A DNA stretch of 64,000 bases from assembly GCF_943734655.1 (NCBI RefSeq), contig NC_071355.1:17682268-17746267 (forward strand), written 5' to 3'. Positions 42,430-54,794 of the stretch are shown here, piece by piece; positions within the stretch are counted from its first letter, which is position 1, and every line of letters starts with the position of its first letter. The stretch comes from Sabethes cyaneus. Lineage: Eukaryota; Arthropoda; Insecta; Diptera; Culicidae. The notes under the pieces are model-generated. The model saw nothing but the letters and a program-made list of their open reading frames with translations. It did not search any database and had not been told where the DNA came from. Made by a program: the position numbers and the translations under genes.

Positions 42430-42712
42430 CTGAGTCGACGGTCAAACAAACATTAGCACCACTACGGATCCCTTCTGCCTTGTTTTCTCCATCATGTTGG
42501 AAAGAAATTAATGCTTGACTATTAAATAGTAAATAATTGCAGACAACTAACTGACGCAAAGCAGCAATTGAAACAATCAAAACTATTCTCGGATAACAGA
42601 GTCGCTGATTTTCCTCACTTTGAGAATTGCTGTGTTACTTCACATGCAAAAATATCCCTTCAGCCGTGTTTGCTTGTAACCCCTTTGAGTAGCCCTTGCT
42701 ACGATAGCACTT
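42430..42712. other. unassigned interval
   Basis: No gene or repeat could be supported. Confidence 0.3.
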
Positions 42713-43440
42713 CTACCGTCGCCGTTGCGCTTTGGAGAGACGCTTGGTCCTAACTCCGGAAGTCTCAGGTTGTCCCTTGACTTCAGGTAGCGTCGCCGCA
42801 TTCCCTGTTGGTGAATTCAGGATCAGGGATGAAGCCGAGAGTTCTCCTTCCAGCGACATGCTGTCGAGGTTAAAGTCTTCTTCTATCCCTGTATCCATCA
42901 CTCCGCCAGTATCGTCCGTGCCAACCGGACTGCGCACTTCCGGTCTACCGTCGTGCGATACTTCTACGCCTACTCCGGTGTTTATCGCCAACTCTTGGGG
43001 GTCGTTGTTTGCCCTATCAAATGTTTTTGTAAGGTTTTCCATGGCGATGGTTGTACTCTGCTGAGGAGAAAATCAACTGTTATTTACCAGCTTGGAACAG
43101 AGGGAGCAATTTACTGCACATGGTGCTCTGGTACCATGCAAGCTCCGTTCGACCTTGGGAAACTTTATTAGACCCCCCCAAGCATTCATCCCCAAGGCAC
43201 CGATCGCATTACACCGAGAATTGGGGTCCTCCTCCGCATTTTGCTCAGAATGTAGCATGCTCCTAGACTACTTGCTACATTGAGAGTAAAAGATTTGCCG
43301 CGGAAGAGACTCGATGTACAGTTCCGGATGGATCCACCGCAAATTTGCCATGCAGCCATCCGGAGCTGCACGCCGAGCGACAAATCTTAACGCTCCTTCT
43401 TTATCCTGATGGCTTGTGACAGGCATTCAATCTTTTTAGG
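42713..43440 (-). pseudogene. LINE ORF1-like fragment, broken
   Basis: Three overlapping minus-strand frames read as one damaged protein. They are VWLPKKIECLSQAIRIKKER near 43420, then LSLGVQLRMAAWQICGGSIRN, then a 61-codon frame with CSLCSKL, and finally a 109-codon acidic/serine-rich frame (43042-42713) ending RTKRLSKAQRRR. The basic SKAQRRR end after an acidic stretch resembles ORF1 proteins of some mosquito LINEs. That is a recollection of style, not a match I could test. No RT follows. Confidence 0.35.
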
Positions 43441-43621
43441 GAGCCACACGTGGCGGTTCACCAGCCAAGGTCCGTCACTGGCAGAGTAAAATTCGCCTAT
43501 AGAGTAAAGCGTCTAGATTCCGATCGGCATTGGGAAGTGGGAATTTTTTTTCTTTTTTCAACTAACTTAGCTTATTTTTTTCCGGGTGACTTTATTTTGA
43601 CTTTCATTTTTGCTTATACAT

Positions 43622-43627
43622 TTTATT
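43622..43627 (-). terminator. polyadenylation signal of the F-box gene
   Basis: AATAAA on the minus strand, about 46 bases downstream of the F-box stop codon at 43673. Confidence 0.55.
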
Positions 43628-43672
43628 TTAATGCGCAGCATTGCATCCACTGCGCTTTTTTACATCTACAAT

Positions 43673-44797
43673 TTACATATTATTTAACATTTCAATTATT
43701 CTTATCAAACTTTCATGAGGTCGGAAATTCTTAAAAATAGCTTCTATTCGGCCAGGCTTTTTTCGCAAAGCAACGTTACACAATTCAATATATGTTTCAC
43801 TATCTTCTACTTGTACTTGTTCGAACTTATTGGCTCCGGTGATGGTGATTAGCTGCAGTCCGAAAGGTGTTACGTATAACCGCTCCAGTTGTGGTGCAGA
43901 AAACTTTATATGGCAACTGGCAGGTAGTCCAATCTCAAAGATTGTTACAACTAGAACCTTCAACTTCGGTAAACGATGCTCTATTAGATCATTCGGTGGA
44001 AGTATTATTCCGTACGGCACTCCTCGATAAAATGGATATATTGCACTAAAGATAAAAAGTTCTTCGAGCTCTGGAAAGTTTAGGGCACCCGGTGCAATCT
44101 TGTCGATTCTGTGGAATAGCAGGTGTAGTTTGGTCAGCTTCCGGCAGTGATTCTGTAGCGAAAGCAGAATTTCATCGCAACAGAAGAACGTCGTTAGGCT
44201 AGTAAGGTTAGAGAAATTTTCAAATGCATGCGACCAGGAACCACTATTGTGTGATCCCCAGCCCTGAACCGTCAGAGATTGCAGATGAGGTAAGCGACGA
44301 CCGATCCAGCTGTCCTCGGGGCGAAACCGTACCATGTCGGCTGACTGTAAGTGGCTGAGATGTTTGATTACGTGAAACAATCTACTAAACCTGTGTGCTT
44401 TCCGCAGTTTTGGAAGACAAATATGCTGATACCGTCGTTTGCTGCTCATGATTACTTTTTCGTCCATTAGCTGCGTTCTGCGTCGTTTGTCGAGATGCCA
44501 CACAGTCAAGGATACGTTACGGAGAAGCTTTCGTGACTGGGATATGACCGAATCCCAATTTCTGCACACCAACGACGCGTTCAACAGATCCCGAACGGGG
44601 AGATATTGGAAAATATGCTCGTAGACGTGCATCGGCAGAATGCCGAGCGGATCGATCCCAGATGATTGTTGAACACGAAAGCATCTTCTTAACTGAGATA
44701 TGATCGTATACCGAATGGGGAAATACTCGAAAACACACTCGTAGATGTGCATCAGCACATCGGCGAACCGATCGATCCAAGATTGCTGCATGCTCAT
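43673..44797 (-). CDS. F-box protein with duplicated F-box and LRR-like C-terminus
   Basis: An uninterrupted frame from the ATG at 44797 gives 374 aa. Residues about 48-88 are a clear F-box: LGILPMHVYEHIFQYLPVRD, then LLNASLVCRNW. Just before it, residues about 5-44 are a diverged tandem copy (FADVLMHIYECVFEYFPIR... ending RRCFRV), with the same SxID lead-in. From about 130 on, irregular leucine-rich repeats appear (LPHLQSLTVQGW, FSNLTSLTTF, CRKLTKLHLLF, FPELEELFIF, LPKLKVLVV, APQLERLYV). F-box/LRR proteins are substrate receptors of SCF ubiquitin ligases, with the F-box binding SKP1. An in-frame GTG and a splice-acceptor-like ATCATTTCAG lie just upstream of the ATG, so an additional 5' exon is possible. 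The absence of stops over 374 codons in a transposon-rich zone supports a functional gene. Confidence 0.8.
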   Translation of the reverse strand: MSMQQSWIDRFADVLMHIYECVFEYFPIRYTIISQLRRCFRVQQSSGIDPLGILPMHVYEHIFQYLPVRDLLNASLVCRNWDSVISQSRKLLRNVSLTVWHLDKRRRTQLMDEKVIMSSKRRYQHICLPKLRKAHRFSRLFHVIKHLSHLQSADMVRFRPEDSWIGRRLPHLQSLTVQGWGSHNSGSWSHAFENFSNLTSLTTFFCCDEILLSLQNHCRKLTKLHLLFHRIDKIAPGALNFPELEELFIFSAIYPFYRGVPYGIILPPNDLIEHRLPKLKVLVVTIFEIGLPASCHIKFSAPQLERLYVTPFGLQLITITGANKFEQVQVEDSETYIELCNVALRKKPGRIEAIFKNFRPHESLIRIIEMLNNM

Positions 44798-44815
44798 TAG
44801 GCACAGAACACTCAC

Positions 44816-45340
44816 TACTGAAATGATTAATGTTCCGCAGTGCCCCTGTTAAGGCAGGTAAGCATTTCTAGCGGTTCTAGTGCAGTCGGTAGCATATGTT
44901 TCTCAGGGCTGTCAAGAGAAAATGTGGACCAGGTCACAATCCTGGCGCATGGCTAAATTTAGGTTAAATAAAACTACCTACGTTTTACTACCAATTACCA
45001 GTTAGGTAAAATTAAATAGACAGAATCAATGTTATCAGGTAGTTCCACGTGAAATAGAAAAATGATAAAAATGGAACCTTTCTGCCTTGGATAGAAAACT
45101 CGAATGATGAAAATTTGCCTGTGTGTTTGATTGGAGAAAATATGCACCCTCCACAGTTATTGGAATCATTTCATTAGTATTGTGTTTAAAAATTGTATCT
45201 TGAAAACTATATCGATTGCTCGAATTACGGAAAATTGATTTCTAAACGTGAAAAAAATATACGCTTGTTGAAACTATTTCAACAGGATTTCCGGAATTAT
45301 GATTCTCAACGATTCTCCTACCAACAAGATTTATACAAGA
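44816..45340. other. unassigned interval, 5' flank of the F-box gene
   Basis: AT-rich sequence in which I see no gene or named repeat. It presumably includes the F-box promoter. Confidence 0.35.
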
Positions 45341-45574
45341 CTAGCTGACCCGACTAACTTCGTATTGCCACAAATTAACCTGTGTTGTACATAAATCATG
45401 AATGTGAGATGATCTTTGTCACAATCTCGAGTTTTGCAAGCCCCCCAGTGGGCGGCGCTTCCGACGGCGGGTCACCGGCAACACTCGCGACCGTCTCTTC
45501 CTGAATGATCTAGTGTTACTATAGATAGTTTTTGTGGTCTTGTATTGACTAATGTTTTATGGAAGAGTTTCGAA

Positions 45575-47130
45575 TTTCTCGAGTTCGATTAGTTTTTGAG
45601 TTTCGTAAAAATTTCTGTTTTATTTGTATGAGAGTCCATATCCCCCTACCACAGGGGTGAGAGGTCTCTAACTATCGTAAAATAAATTCAAGACTCCAAA
45701 ATCTCCCACATGCCAAATTTGGTTCCATTTACTTGATTAGTTCTCAAGTTATAAGGAAATTTGAATTTCATTTGTATGGGAGCTCCCCTCTTAAAAGGGG
45801 AAGGGGTCGTAATTCACCATAGAAAAAAATTCTGCCATCTAAAACTCCCACATGCCAAATTTGGTTCCACTTGATTGATTAGTTCTTGAGATAAGAGGAA
45901 ATTTGCATTTCATTTGTATGGAAGCCCACCCTCTTAAACATTCTTGCCTACAAAAACACCCACATGATAAATTTGGTTCCATTTGCTTGATTAGTTTTCG
46001 AGTTATGAGGAAATTTGTATTTCGTTTGTGTAGAAGCACCCCCTCTTAAAGTTGGGAGGGGTCCTAATTCACCATAGAAAATATTCTTGCCCTCGAAAAC
46101 TTTCACATGCCAAATTTGGTTTCATTTGCTTGATTAGCTCTCGAGTTATGAGAAAATTTGTATGTCATTTGTGTAGGAGCCCCCCCTCCTAAAGTGAGGA
46201 GGGGTCCCAGTTCATCATAGAAAAAAATTTTGTCTCCAAAAACACCCACGTGTCAAATTTGGTTCCATTTGCTTGATTATTTCTCGAGTTATGAGGAAAT
46301 TTGTATTTCGTTTGTATAGGAGCCCCCCTTCCTAAAGTGGGGAGGGGTCCCAATTCATCATAGAAAAAAATTTTGTCTCCGAAAACGCCCACGTGCCAAA
46401 TTTTGTTCCATTTGCTTGATTAGTTCTCAAGTTATGAGGAAATTTGTATTTCGTTTGTATAGGAGCCCCCCCCTCTTAAAGTGGGGAGGGGTCCTTATTC
46501 ACCATAGAAAATATTCTTGCCCCCGAAAACTTTCACATGCCAAATTTTGTTCCATTTGCTTGATTAGTTCTTCAGTTATGAGGAAATTTGTATTTCATGT
46601 GTACAGGATCCCCCCCTCCTAAAACGGGGAGGGGTCCCAATTCATCATAGAAAAAATTTTTGTCTCCAAAAACACCCACATGCCAAATTTGGTTCCATTT
46701 GCTTAATTACTTCTCGAGTTAAGAGGAAAATTGTGTTTCTTTGGTACAGGAGCCCCCCTCTTAAAGTGGGGAGGAGTCCTAATCTACTATAGAAAATATT
46801 CTTGCCCTCGAAAACCTTCACATGCCAAATTTGGTTCCATTTGCTTGATTAGTTCTCGAGTTATGAGGAAATTTGTATGGAAGCCCCCCCTTTTAAAGAG
46901 GAGAGGAGTTATAATTCCCCTTATAAAGAGGGGAGGGGTCTCAATTTACCATAGAATAAATTCTTGTCACCGAAAACACCCACATGCCAAATTTTGTTCT
47001 ATTTGCTTGATTAGTTGTCGAGTTATGCAGAAATTTGTGTTTCATTTGTATGGGAGCCCCCCTCTTAGTGGGGGGAGGGGTTTCTAACTATCACCAAAAC
47101 CTTTTCTGGCCCCAAAAAACCTCTACATGC
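45575..47130 (+). repeat. about 142-bp tandem array, about 11 units
   Basis: The word TGCCAAATTT recurs at about 45711, 45853, 45964 (variant), 46109, 46251, 46394, 46539, 46681, 46823 and 46984, mostly 142-145 bp apart. Each unit contains CCATTTGCTTGATTA, a TTATGAGGAAATTTGTATTTC stretch, and a C-run followed by a G-run (GGAGCCCCCC...GTGGGGAGGGG) able to form a short stem. Confidence 0.85.
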
Positions 47131-47179
47131 ATATTTTCATGCCGATTGGTTCAGTAGTTTTCGATTCTATAAGGAACAT

Positions 47180-47916
<737 letters not shown>

Positions 47917-47938
47917 AATCCTTCTTTATAGGTATAGA

Positions 47939-49077
47939 TTATACACTCAAAATAATCCACACGTCCTTTCCACTTGAAAAATCCCGTAGATTTCTCTACA
48001 GGGAGTTACGTGATTTTCACAGGATGTCGATTACCTGGAAAATCAGGGAAAACCTGGAAATGTCAGGGAAATTCGGTTCAACCTGAAAAAGTCAGGGAAT
48101 TTCATTTGGAGTCAAGGATTTTTAACACGGGAATACCGAAATGGCTATGCCTTCGCAAGGATAACATTTATTTCAAGTAGCTGGCACATTTTTATTCAAT
48201 GTCATCACGTGTGCACAAATGAAATGAAAGATGGCACGTTATATTGACTCACGTGCCACCAATCTGTTGCGTAGAAGTTTCACAGAGTTTTGAGATTTAG
48301 AATTTCATGACTGTGCGACTGACCCGCACTTTACGTTTCGTTTCTCAACAACGGTTGGACCGATTTGATCGACTTTCGGAAGGGCTCACCACCTAAATTG
48401 ATCTCTATCAATATTTATTGGATTCTCCGATATTGATTGGATAATTAGCACAGCAGTTTTATGCACAACTTCTGTGCTAAATTTGTTTATTTTGCATAGA
48501 AAGTGACATAAAAAGTCCATGCTAGGCTAGTGGGTGTTGACATGCACAGCGCATATTTTTAGTCGGTGCATCACTATTGTTGAATTTTTCTGCTTTCTCT
48601 GCGGTCAATGAGCAAGATTCTTTAAACACTATTCTACGCCCTCAAGAACAACAACTATTCATTGGGTCATGGGAGGTGACATTTAGAAAAAGTCCAACTT
48701 TTAAAACAAAGAAATTATGCATCTAGATAATGTCAGACTTTCGGACCGAAATCAGAATATAACCGAAACAAGAACGAATCAAACTGAACCAAAATCAGCC
48801 TTTGATAATTAGCTACGACATTTAACCCATTTGTGCCAGAACCCGGACTTTAATTTTTATTCTGATGTCGATCACTAGTGAAAACCTACGATTAATTCGT
48901 TTTCGGAGGATAGAGCATTTCAGCCTCAAAATCTTGATTTAGTCAAACAAATCAGTCATATGTTTGAAATTCAACTGTGAGCACAGAGTCAACAGAATCG
49001 CAAACCCAAAGTTATCCTGAATATTAAAAGCTAGCTGCAAGTAGATTGAATAAAAACAGAAGATCTGGATTCAAATA
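47939..49077. other. unassigned interval
   Basis: Near 47985-48110 the words CCTGGAAAATCAGGGAAA, CTGGAAATGTCAGGGAA and CTGAAAAAGTCAGGGAAT form a short imperfect repeat cluster; related words recur at 53875-53925. The rest is featureless. Confidence 0.35.
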
Positions 49078-50103
49078 CAGGGATACCTCGATATAAGACA
49101 ATTATTTTTTTTCAAAAAGTTGTCTTATATCGAAACATGATTTTTTCAAACAATTTTTGGATTAGCAGTCGCCAATTTTACTCTGTGTTGTGTGTTTACG
49201 TGTTTTGAACTATTTATTATTGTTTGGGCTATCAGTTTTTTATAATTTTTAGGGTTACAGTGGTATTCCGATTATATCTACACCTGGTTTAATCTACACC
49301 CGAATTTAGGTACCCCCGATTTTGTCTACCATTTAGACCCGGTTTTATCTACCTTTTTTTAAATTGTCATTTCGGCATGAAAATTTGGAAGATTTCATAA
49401 ATTTATGCATAACAGGGAATATTTCTCTGTATTTTATAGTTTACTATATGGCATCTGTGGTATGTAATTATACACAGAATTAGTATTATAATGCTGAAGC
49501 CAAATACGCAAAGTAACTTCCATTTATTTTGTAACGCATATTTTTAACATTCCATAATGATCCTTTGTGATCCTTTTTCTATACCGTAACGCTAACGGGC
49601 ACACCCCGTCTGCGCTAGAAACTATGGTTATCACCTTTCTTTCCTTAAAAATTCTAATCTTTTGAACCATTGAACCGGTTTTAATAATTTTATTTCCAAA
49701 TAAAAGGAATTTTTATGAGCTTTTCAGAAAAAAAACAATAAACTGACTTTCAAAGTTTTTGATGATTGCAAAAACATTTTTGTGGGAGCCTTGAAACACT
49801 TAAAATCACTTAAAATATTTAAAATATTCGTTTTTGCCTTTCTACTATTATAGTAGAATAATATAAATATATAGTATAAAGGTATAGCAATGACTCGAAA
49901 ACCCGGAAATGGAAAGAAGGTTTTATTTTTTCATTATATTTTCAATGGCAAGCTAGTTTTTTACATACGATATCAAAAAACAGATACCTGACATTTTTAG
50001 TTTTTGAAATACTCTTTTTTAAGAAATAAAGATGCGAAAATGCAATGGATTCGCATGTCATGTTATTTTAGAGACGCATTTCTTAGTCAAAAACCCCCTT
50101 TTA

Positions 50104-51249
50104 TTACAAATAAAAACAAAAACCATGCGTCTCCATTGTATTCTCGATACTTTATGTAAGCTTCGTCGAATGAAAAGAGCTAGAGCGAAGGCCCTCCGTG
50201 CATACACCTCACGTCGCTCTCCGATCATGAAGCACAACTTTACCATTGCCAGTAACAAGTATCGTCGCTACAACAGGTTCCTTTACAACCGTTATGTCTG
50301 TCGCGTTCAGGACAATTTGCGTCGGAAACCGAATAAGTTTTGGAGTTTTGTTAACACCAAGAGGAAAGAAAGCGGATTTCCTTCGACTATGTCTCTTAAC
50401 GGTGTTAATGCTTCCTCGGCTGCTGAGAAGTGCAATATATTTGCGCAACACTTTTCAATCGTATTCAACTGCGACTCGATCACTGCTACGCAGATAGAGC
50501 AGGCTTTATTCGACGTTCCCTCTGCTGTACTTGAAATGGACAGTTTTTGCATATATGAACAGACTGTAATGTCTGCTGTTAGTAATCTGAAGCCGTCCTT
50601 TTCGCCCGGACCTGGTGTAATTCCACCAGCACTTATGAAAAAATGTTCAGATATCTTGGCAGCTCCGTTAACATTTTTATTCAACCTGTCTCTCCAACAG
50701 CAAAGGTTCCCTAGTGCTTGGAAAAAATCCTGCATGTTTCCGGTGTTCAAAAAAGGTGATAAATGTAATGTCGCAAATTACAGAGGAATAACTTCTTTGT
50801 GTACAGAGTCTAAGGTCTTCGAAACTATCGTGAATAAGACATTATTTGCTGCCTGTCGGAATTATATCAGTACAGTGCAACACGGGTTTTTTCGGGGACG
50901 TGCAGTGGAAACAAACCTCGTCAATTTCGTTTCTTTTTGCATCAAAAGTATAAGTTCCAAAGCGCAGGTTGACACAATATGTACTGACCTAAAAGCCGCC
51001 TTCGACACTGTCAGCCACGAAATACTTCTGGGCAAGCTGAAGAGACGAGGTTGTACTGAGAGGATCTGTAACTGGTTAGAATCATATCTTGTTGATAGGA
51101 AGCTCTACGTACGGATTGGAAATAACCAGTCTGTTACATTTACGAACCAGTCAGGTGTACCGCAGGGTAGTAACCTGGGTCCTCTGTTATTCTCAATATT
51201 CGTAAATGATGCAGCGCTGATTCTTGATCGAGTCGGACGACAATTTTTT
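50104..51249 (+). pseudogene. LINE F reverse transcriptase, N-terminal part
   Basis: An open frame with the Jockey-type order: FWSFVNTKRKESGFP, then SFSPGPGVIPPALMKK, FPVFKKGDKCNVANYRGIT, the RT motif A region DLKAAFDTVSHEILLGKL, and motif B SGVPQGSNLGPLLFSIFVND. The frame runs into the inserted SINE just before the FADD motif. The start is not defined; the ATG near 50125 is arbitrary because the element is truncated. Confidence 0.82.
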
Positions 51250-51873
51250 AATATTTTTTGAAACGATGGTTCTACAATTGATGAAGGGACGGTAAGGGAA
51301 AGTAATGAAGGACTTTTTTCCGGGAATGAAGGGGAAGGGTGGAAAGGAGGGGGGGGGGGGTAATAGGTAGCTATGATTAACAAGTTGTCGTTGTGACTCC
51401 TATCTTTTGTCCAATGCTGGAAGGTGCATGAGTCGAACCAAGCTGTAATCAGAAATTATAACCGGATTTGAACCCACAACACCTGCCAGGGCGTGTCGCT
51501 CACTGGTACCACTGGTACCACTGGTGGATATGTTTCTACAGTATAATTAATATATATAGAATGCCAGTGTCTGTCAGGCTGGTCGAGCGCCTCTGTGGTT
51601 CAAAGGTACACGGGTACCAGTGAGCGACACGCCCTGGCAGGTGTTGTGGGTTCAAATCCGGTTATAATTTCTGATTACAGCTTGGTTCGACTCATGCACC
51701 TTCCAGCATTGGACAAAAGATAGGAGTCACAACGACAACTTGTTAATCATAGCTACCTATTACCCCCCCTCCTTTCCACCCTTCCCCTTCATTCCCGGAA
51801 AAAAGTCCTTCTTCATTACTTTCCCTTACCGTCCCTTCATCAATTGTAGAACCATCGTTTCAAAAAATATTAA
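51248..51873. mobile_element. fold-back SINE pair (262-bp arms, 101-bp loop)
   Basis: The left arm 51248-51510 is almost exactly the inverse complement of the right arm 51612-51873. The right arm with part of the loop reads as a tRNA-derived SINE: a polymerase III A-box-like stretch (CTCTGTGGTTCAAAGG) and a B box (GGGTTCAAATCC) near 51650. The 12-bp duplication CGACAATTTTTT at 51238-51249 and 51927-51938 marks the insertion, and removing the insert restores the LINE F frame (RQFF then ADDLKIY). Confidence 0.85.
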
Positions 51874-51938
51874 TATATGACTGACCGCATTTCAAGGTCA
51901 TGACTAATGTCACGAGTTTGGTCAATCGACAATTTTTT

Positions 51939-52655
51939 GCTGACGATTTGAAGATATACGTCGTTATCCGGCAAATGGAAGATTGCGTAGAGCTGCAGAA
52001 TTCCTTAAATATATTTAGCGACTGGTGTGCGAGGAATCGACTGTCATTAAGTGTGCAAAAATGTTTCGTCATCAGCTACCATCGTACAAAACTTGTTATC
52101 CAATTTGATTACAATATTTCCGGCACCAAACTCAGCAGAGTGCAACAGGTGAAAGATTTAGGTGTGATACTGGATGAGAAACTAACTTTCGGGGCACAAA
52201 TCTCAACGACTATCGAAAAAGCAAGCCGTCAACTGGGATTTATCTTTAAAATTGCTCGCGAGTTTAACGACCCGCTATGCTTCTAAGCTTTGTATTGTTC
52301 GGTAGTCCGTTCGAAACTAGAATTTGCCAGTATCGTTTGGTGCCCGTATCAGGAAATTTGGATTGAGAGGCTAGACAGAATTCAGCGCAAGTTCGTTCGT
52401 TACGCCTTGCGCAATCTTCATTGGAACGATCCTCACAATCTGCCTTCCTATGAAGATCGCTGTCGCTTATTGGACCTCAAGACCTTAGATCAACGTCGAC
52501 GTGCTGCACAAGCTGTGTTCATAGTCAAACTGATAACTGCCGAGTACGATGCTCCAGATCTTCTAGCACCCATCGGATTCTACGCCCCTTCTAGAGTATT
52601 ACGGCCGCGAACCATGCTTCAGGTAGAATTTCAGTCAACCCAGTATGCAGTTTAA
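51939..52655 (+). pseudogene. LINE F reverse transcriptase, C-terminal part
   Basis: It continues after the SINE with ADDLKIYVVI (the RT catalytic pair), LSVQKCFVISYHR, VKDLGVILDEKLTF and, after a stop at 52284, YCSVVRSKLEFASIVWCPY and RIQRKFVRYAL, the usual C-terminal wording of Jockey/CR1 ORF2. The single stop (PLCF-stop-ALYCS) makes it non-functional. Confidence 0.82.
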
Positions 52656-53715
52656 TCAGTTTGCTGACCTATTCGATTTTAACGAGAGCTCATCCGTATA
52701 TCGCCGCAGACTACTAGATAGCAGTATATTGTAGCATGTCTTTTTATGTAGCTTTTTAGCAATGATAACATAATCTTATTATAATCTGTGATGAAGTGAT
52801 ATAATATTATGTAATGCATTATAAAAGATGGTGGGGTTTTTATGCACATTCGAGGAAGGTTCTATTGTGACCACCTCGAGTGAGCTTTTCCCCACCCCCG
52901 TCATACTTCATGTAGACCTATGAAGGTCAGATGAAAAGAACAAAATAAAAAATAAAATGAAAACTTAGAATTTCTTTGGTCTACACACCATGGAAACGTA
53001 AAAAGTGAATGTTTTCAATGTTTTTGCGATAATAAAAAAAAGTTTGGGCTTTAGTCCAATATTTTTTTCTGAAAAACTCATTAAAACACTTTCCATTTGG
53101 TATTAACATCATTGAAATCGGTTCAATGGATCAAAAGTTATGAATTTTCAAAGAAAAAAAGGGTGGAAAAATGGTAACTTTTGGGACCACACTGACTCAG
53201 AAAAGAGAACCTTAAGTACCAAATAAAAATACGGACCTCCAATTTACTGCAAAGGAATAAATACACAAAATTTGAATAAAATCGGAGTAATTTTGCATTT
53301 CGATATGTCTTTTTTCATAATATTGTTGAGTTGACATACATTATGGCTAATGGTTGATATGAATAAAATGAGCCCTATGCGTAAAATTACGCTAAAATAA
53401 TACATAATTGAAGAAAATCATCAATATTAACAATATTTTTTGTTTATTTTAATTATTTTGGAGCAGCTTATTTTTCCCCAAATTTGTCTACTTTCCAAAT
53501 ATATCTACCAAAAATTTTCGGATGGGTAGATAAAATCGGTAAACCACTGTATTTTGAAAAAATGAACATCTCCATGGCGCCGATTTTGGAACGGAAAATT
53601 ATCTCTGGTATCGTCATCAACTATGTTAAAGGGATTCGTCTTATATCGAGGTAAAAATTGTCTTATATCGAGGTTGTTTTATAACGAGGTTGTCTTATAT
53701 CGAGGTATTCCTGTA

Positions 53716-54790
53716 ATAGAACGAAGCTGCATCGCAAAAAAATAAATTTGAATTGAAAAAGACAAATGGATTCATTAAGAAATAGTAATTAAAGAGTTAA
53801 CAACCAATTTAGCCTAATAAACACTTTGAAAAGAGAAATTAGTGAGATATTTTGCAACTGGATTTTATCGAAACACACCTGGAAACACCTGGAAAAGTCG
53901 GGGAATTTTATTTTCACCGGATAATCGCCACCCTGTTTTCAGCTGATTGTTATTGGAAAAAATAATAAATCCACCTGATTCTCACGTTAACGCATTAGTA
54001 TGCGTGCGAACTACGTGAAATTCAGGAAAAGTTGGATGGAAAATATTCACATAACTTTTCCTATAATTTCGACGTGAAAAATATTTTGAATATATTACAA
54101 ACATTGCCCAGCGGGCAAAATCGATCAAAAAACGGAACTTTTTGTTGCCGCTGTTTTTAAGGGGTAAAAAGTGACTTTTCTTATGTAAAAAATCAAGGTT
54201 TTTGTACTACAGGTAAAATGTGAATTCGATACTTTTACCAGAGATTTTCAAGAATGAATGCCGTATTGGGCAAGTTGAAAAAGTTAGAAGATCGAACGAC
54301 GATCAAGTTTTTCACAAAAAATGTCATGTAAGGGAATGTTTTGTTTTGTTTTACCCGAGGGGCAAGACACTGTTGAAAATATATTACGTTTCCCTATGGA
54401 AATATTTTTTCAACCTTAATATATTGACCTTTCCCACCCATAATATAACCTAAAGCCCTATAAAGTTATACATTTGTAGAGATTTAATAGGGCGTAATAT
54501 ATTATTGCAAATTGCATCAAAAACGCGAAATACAAGGAACTTGCAAACAAAATAAGAATTTTCAAAATTTTTATTTCAGTTAAACTCTTTCTACGACTCA
54601 CGAATGTTCGATTACTAGGGCCCCATGATTCATGAAATCATTTAATTTGAGCTGTTGGGGTCCAAGCTCCGAAAATATTACCAGCTTCAATTCTGAGTAT
54701 TTAAAAGTAGAATTAGTATATCATCCGCATTTATTTGACTACTTATAAATATTGACCTGTCGGCTTAAGCTCCATACTCAGTTTACTTCA
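53716..54790. other. unassigned interval
   Basis: AT-rich sequence. A copy of the CCTGGAAAAGTCGGGGAATT-type words lies near 53890. A 77-codon frame at 54220-54453 has no recognisable domain and is probably chance. Confidence 0.35.
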
Positions 54791-54794
54791 GTGG

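Larger units (their letters stand above)
50035..52960 (+). mobile_element. Jockey/CR1-like LINE F, 5'-truncated
   Basis: It contains only the RT part of a non-LTR element and ends in an A-rich tail (AAAATAAAAAATAAAATG, about 52945-52962). The 5' end, near 50035-50110, could not be fixed. It is interrupted by a fold-back SINE (51250-51926). Confidence 0.8.
49268..53549. mobile_element. mariner-like TIR element, second shell
   Basis: The ends are CAGTGGTATTCCGATTATAT and the inverse ATCGGTAAACCACTG, flanked by TA (49266-49267 and 53550-53551). Internal words TTTATCTACC/GGTAGATAAAA repeat near both ends. It holds no transposase and is split by a LINE. Confidence 0.72.
49078..53713. mobile_element. 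pogo/Tigger-like TIR element, outer shell of a nest
   Basis: The ends are CAGGGATACCTCGATATAAG (49078) and the inverse ATATCGAGGTATTCCTG (ending 53713), flanked by TA (49076-49077 and 53714-53715). The sub-terminal words GTCTTATATCGA are repeated several times. The element's own sequence is only about 49078-49265 plus 53552-53713; the rest is inserted DNA. Confidence 0.75.

Noticed and set aside
45575..47130. CRISPR-like array (regular repeats near 142 bp)
   Set aside because: Units are contiguous with no unique spacers, the host is a eukaryote, and the family occurs as a transposon-like element elsewhere in the window.
51560..51670. Functional tRNA gene inside the LINE F insertion
   Set aside because: The A- and B-box-like sequences are SINE-derived. 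The cloverleaf arms do not pair, and the B box is mirrored in the inverted arm.
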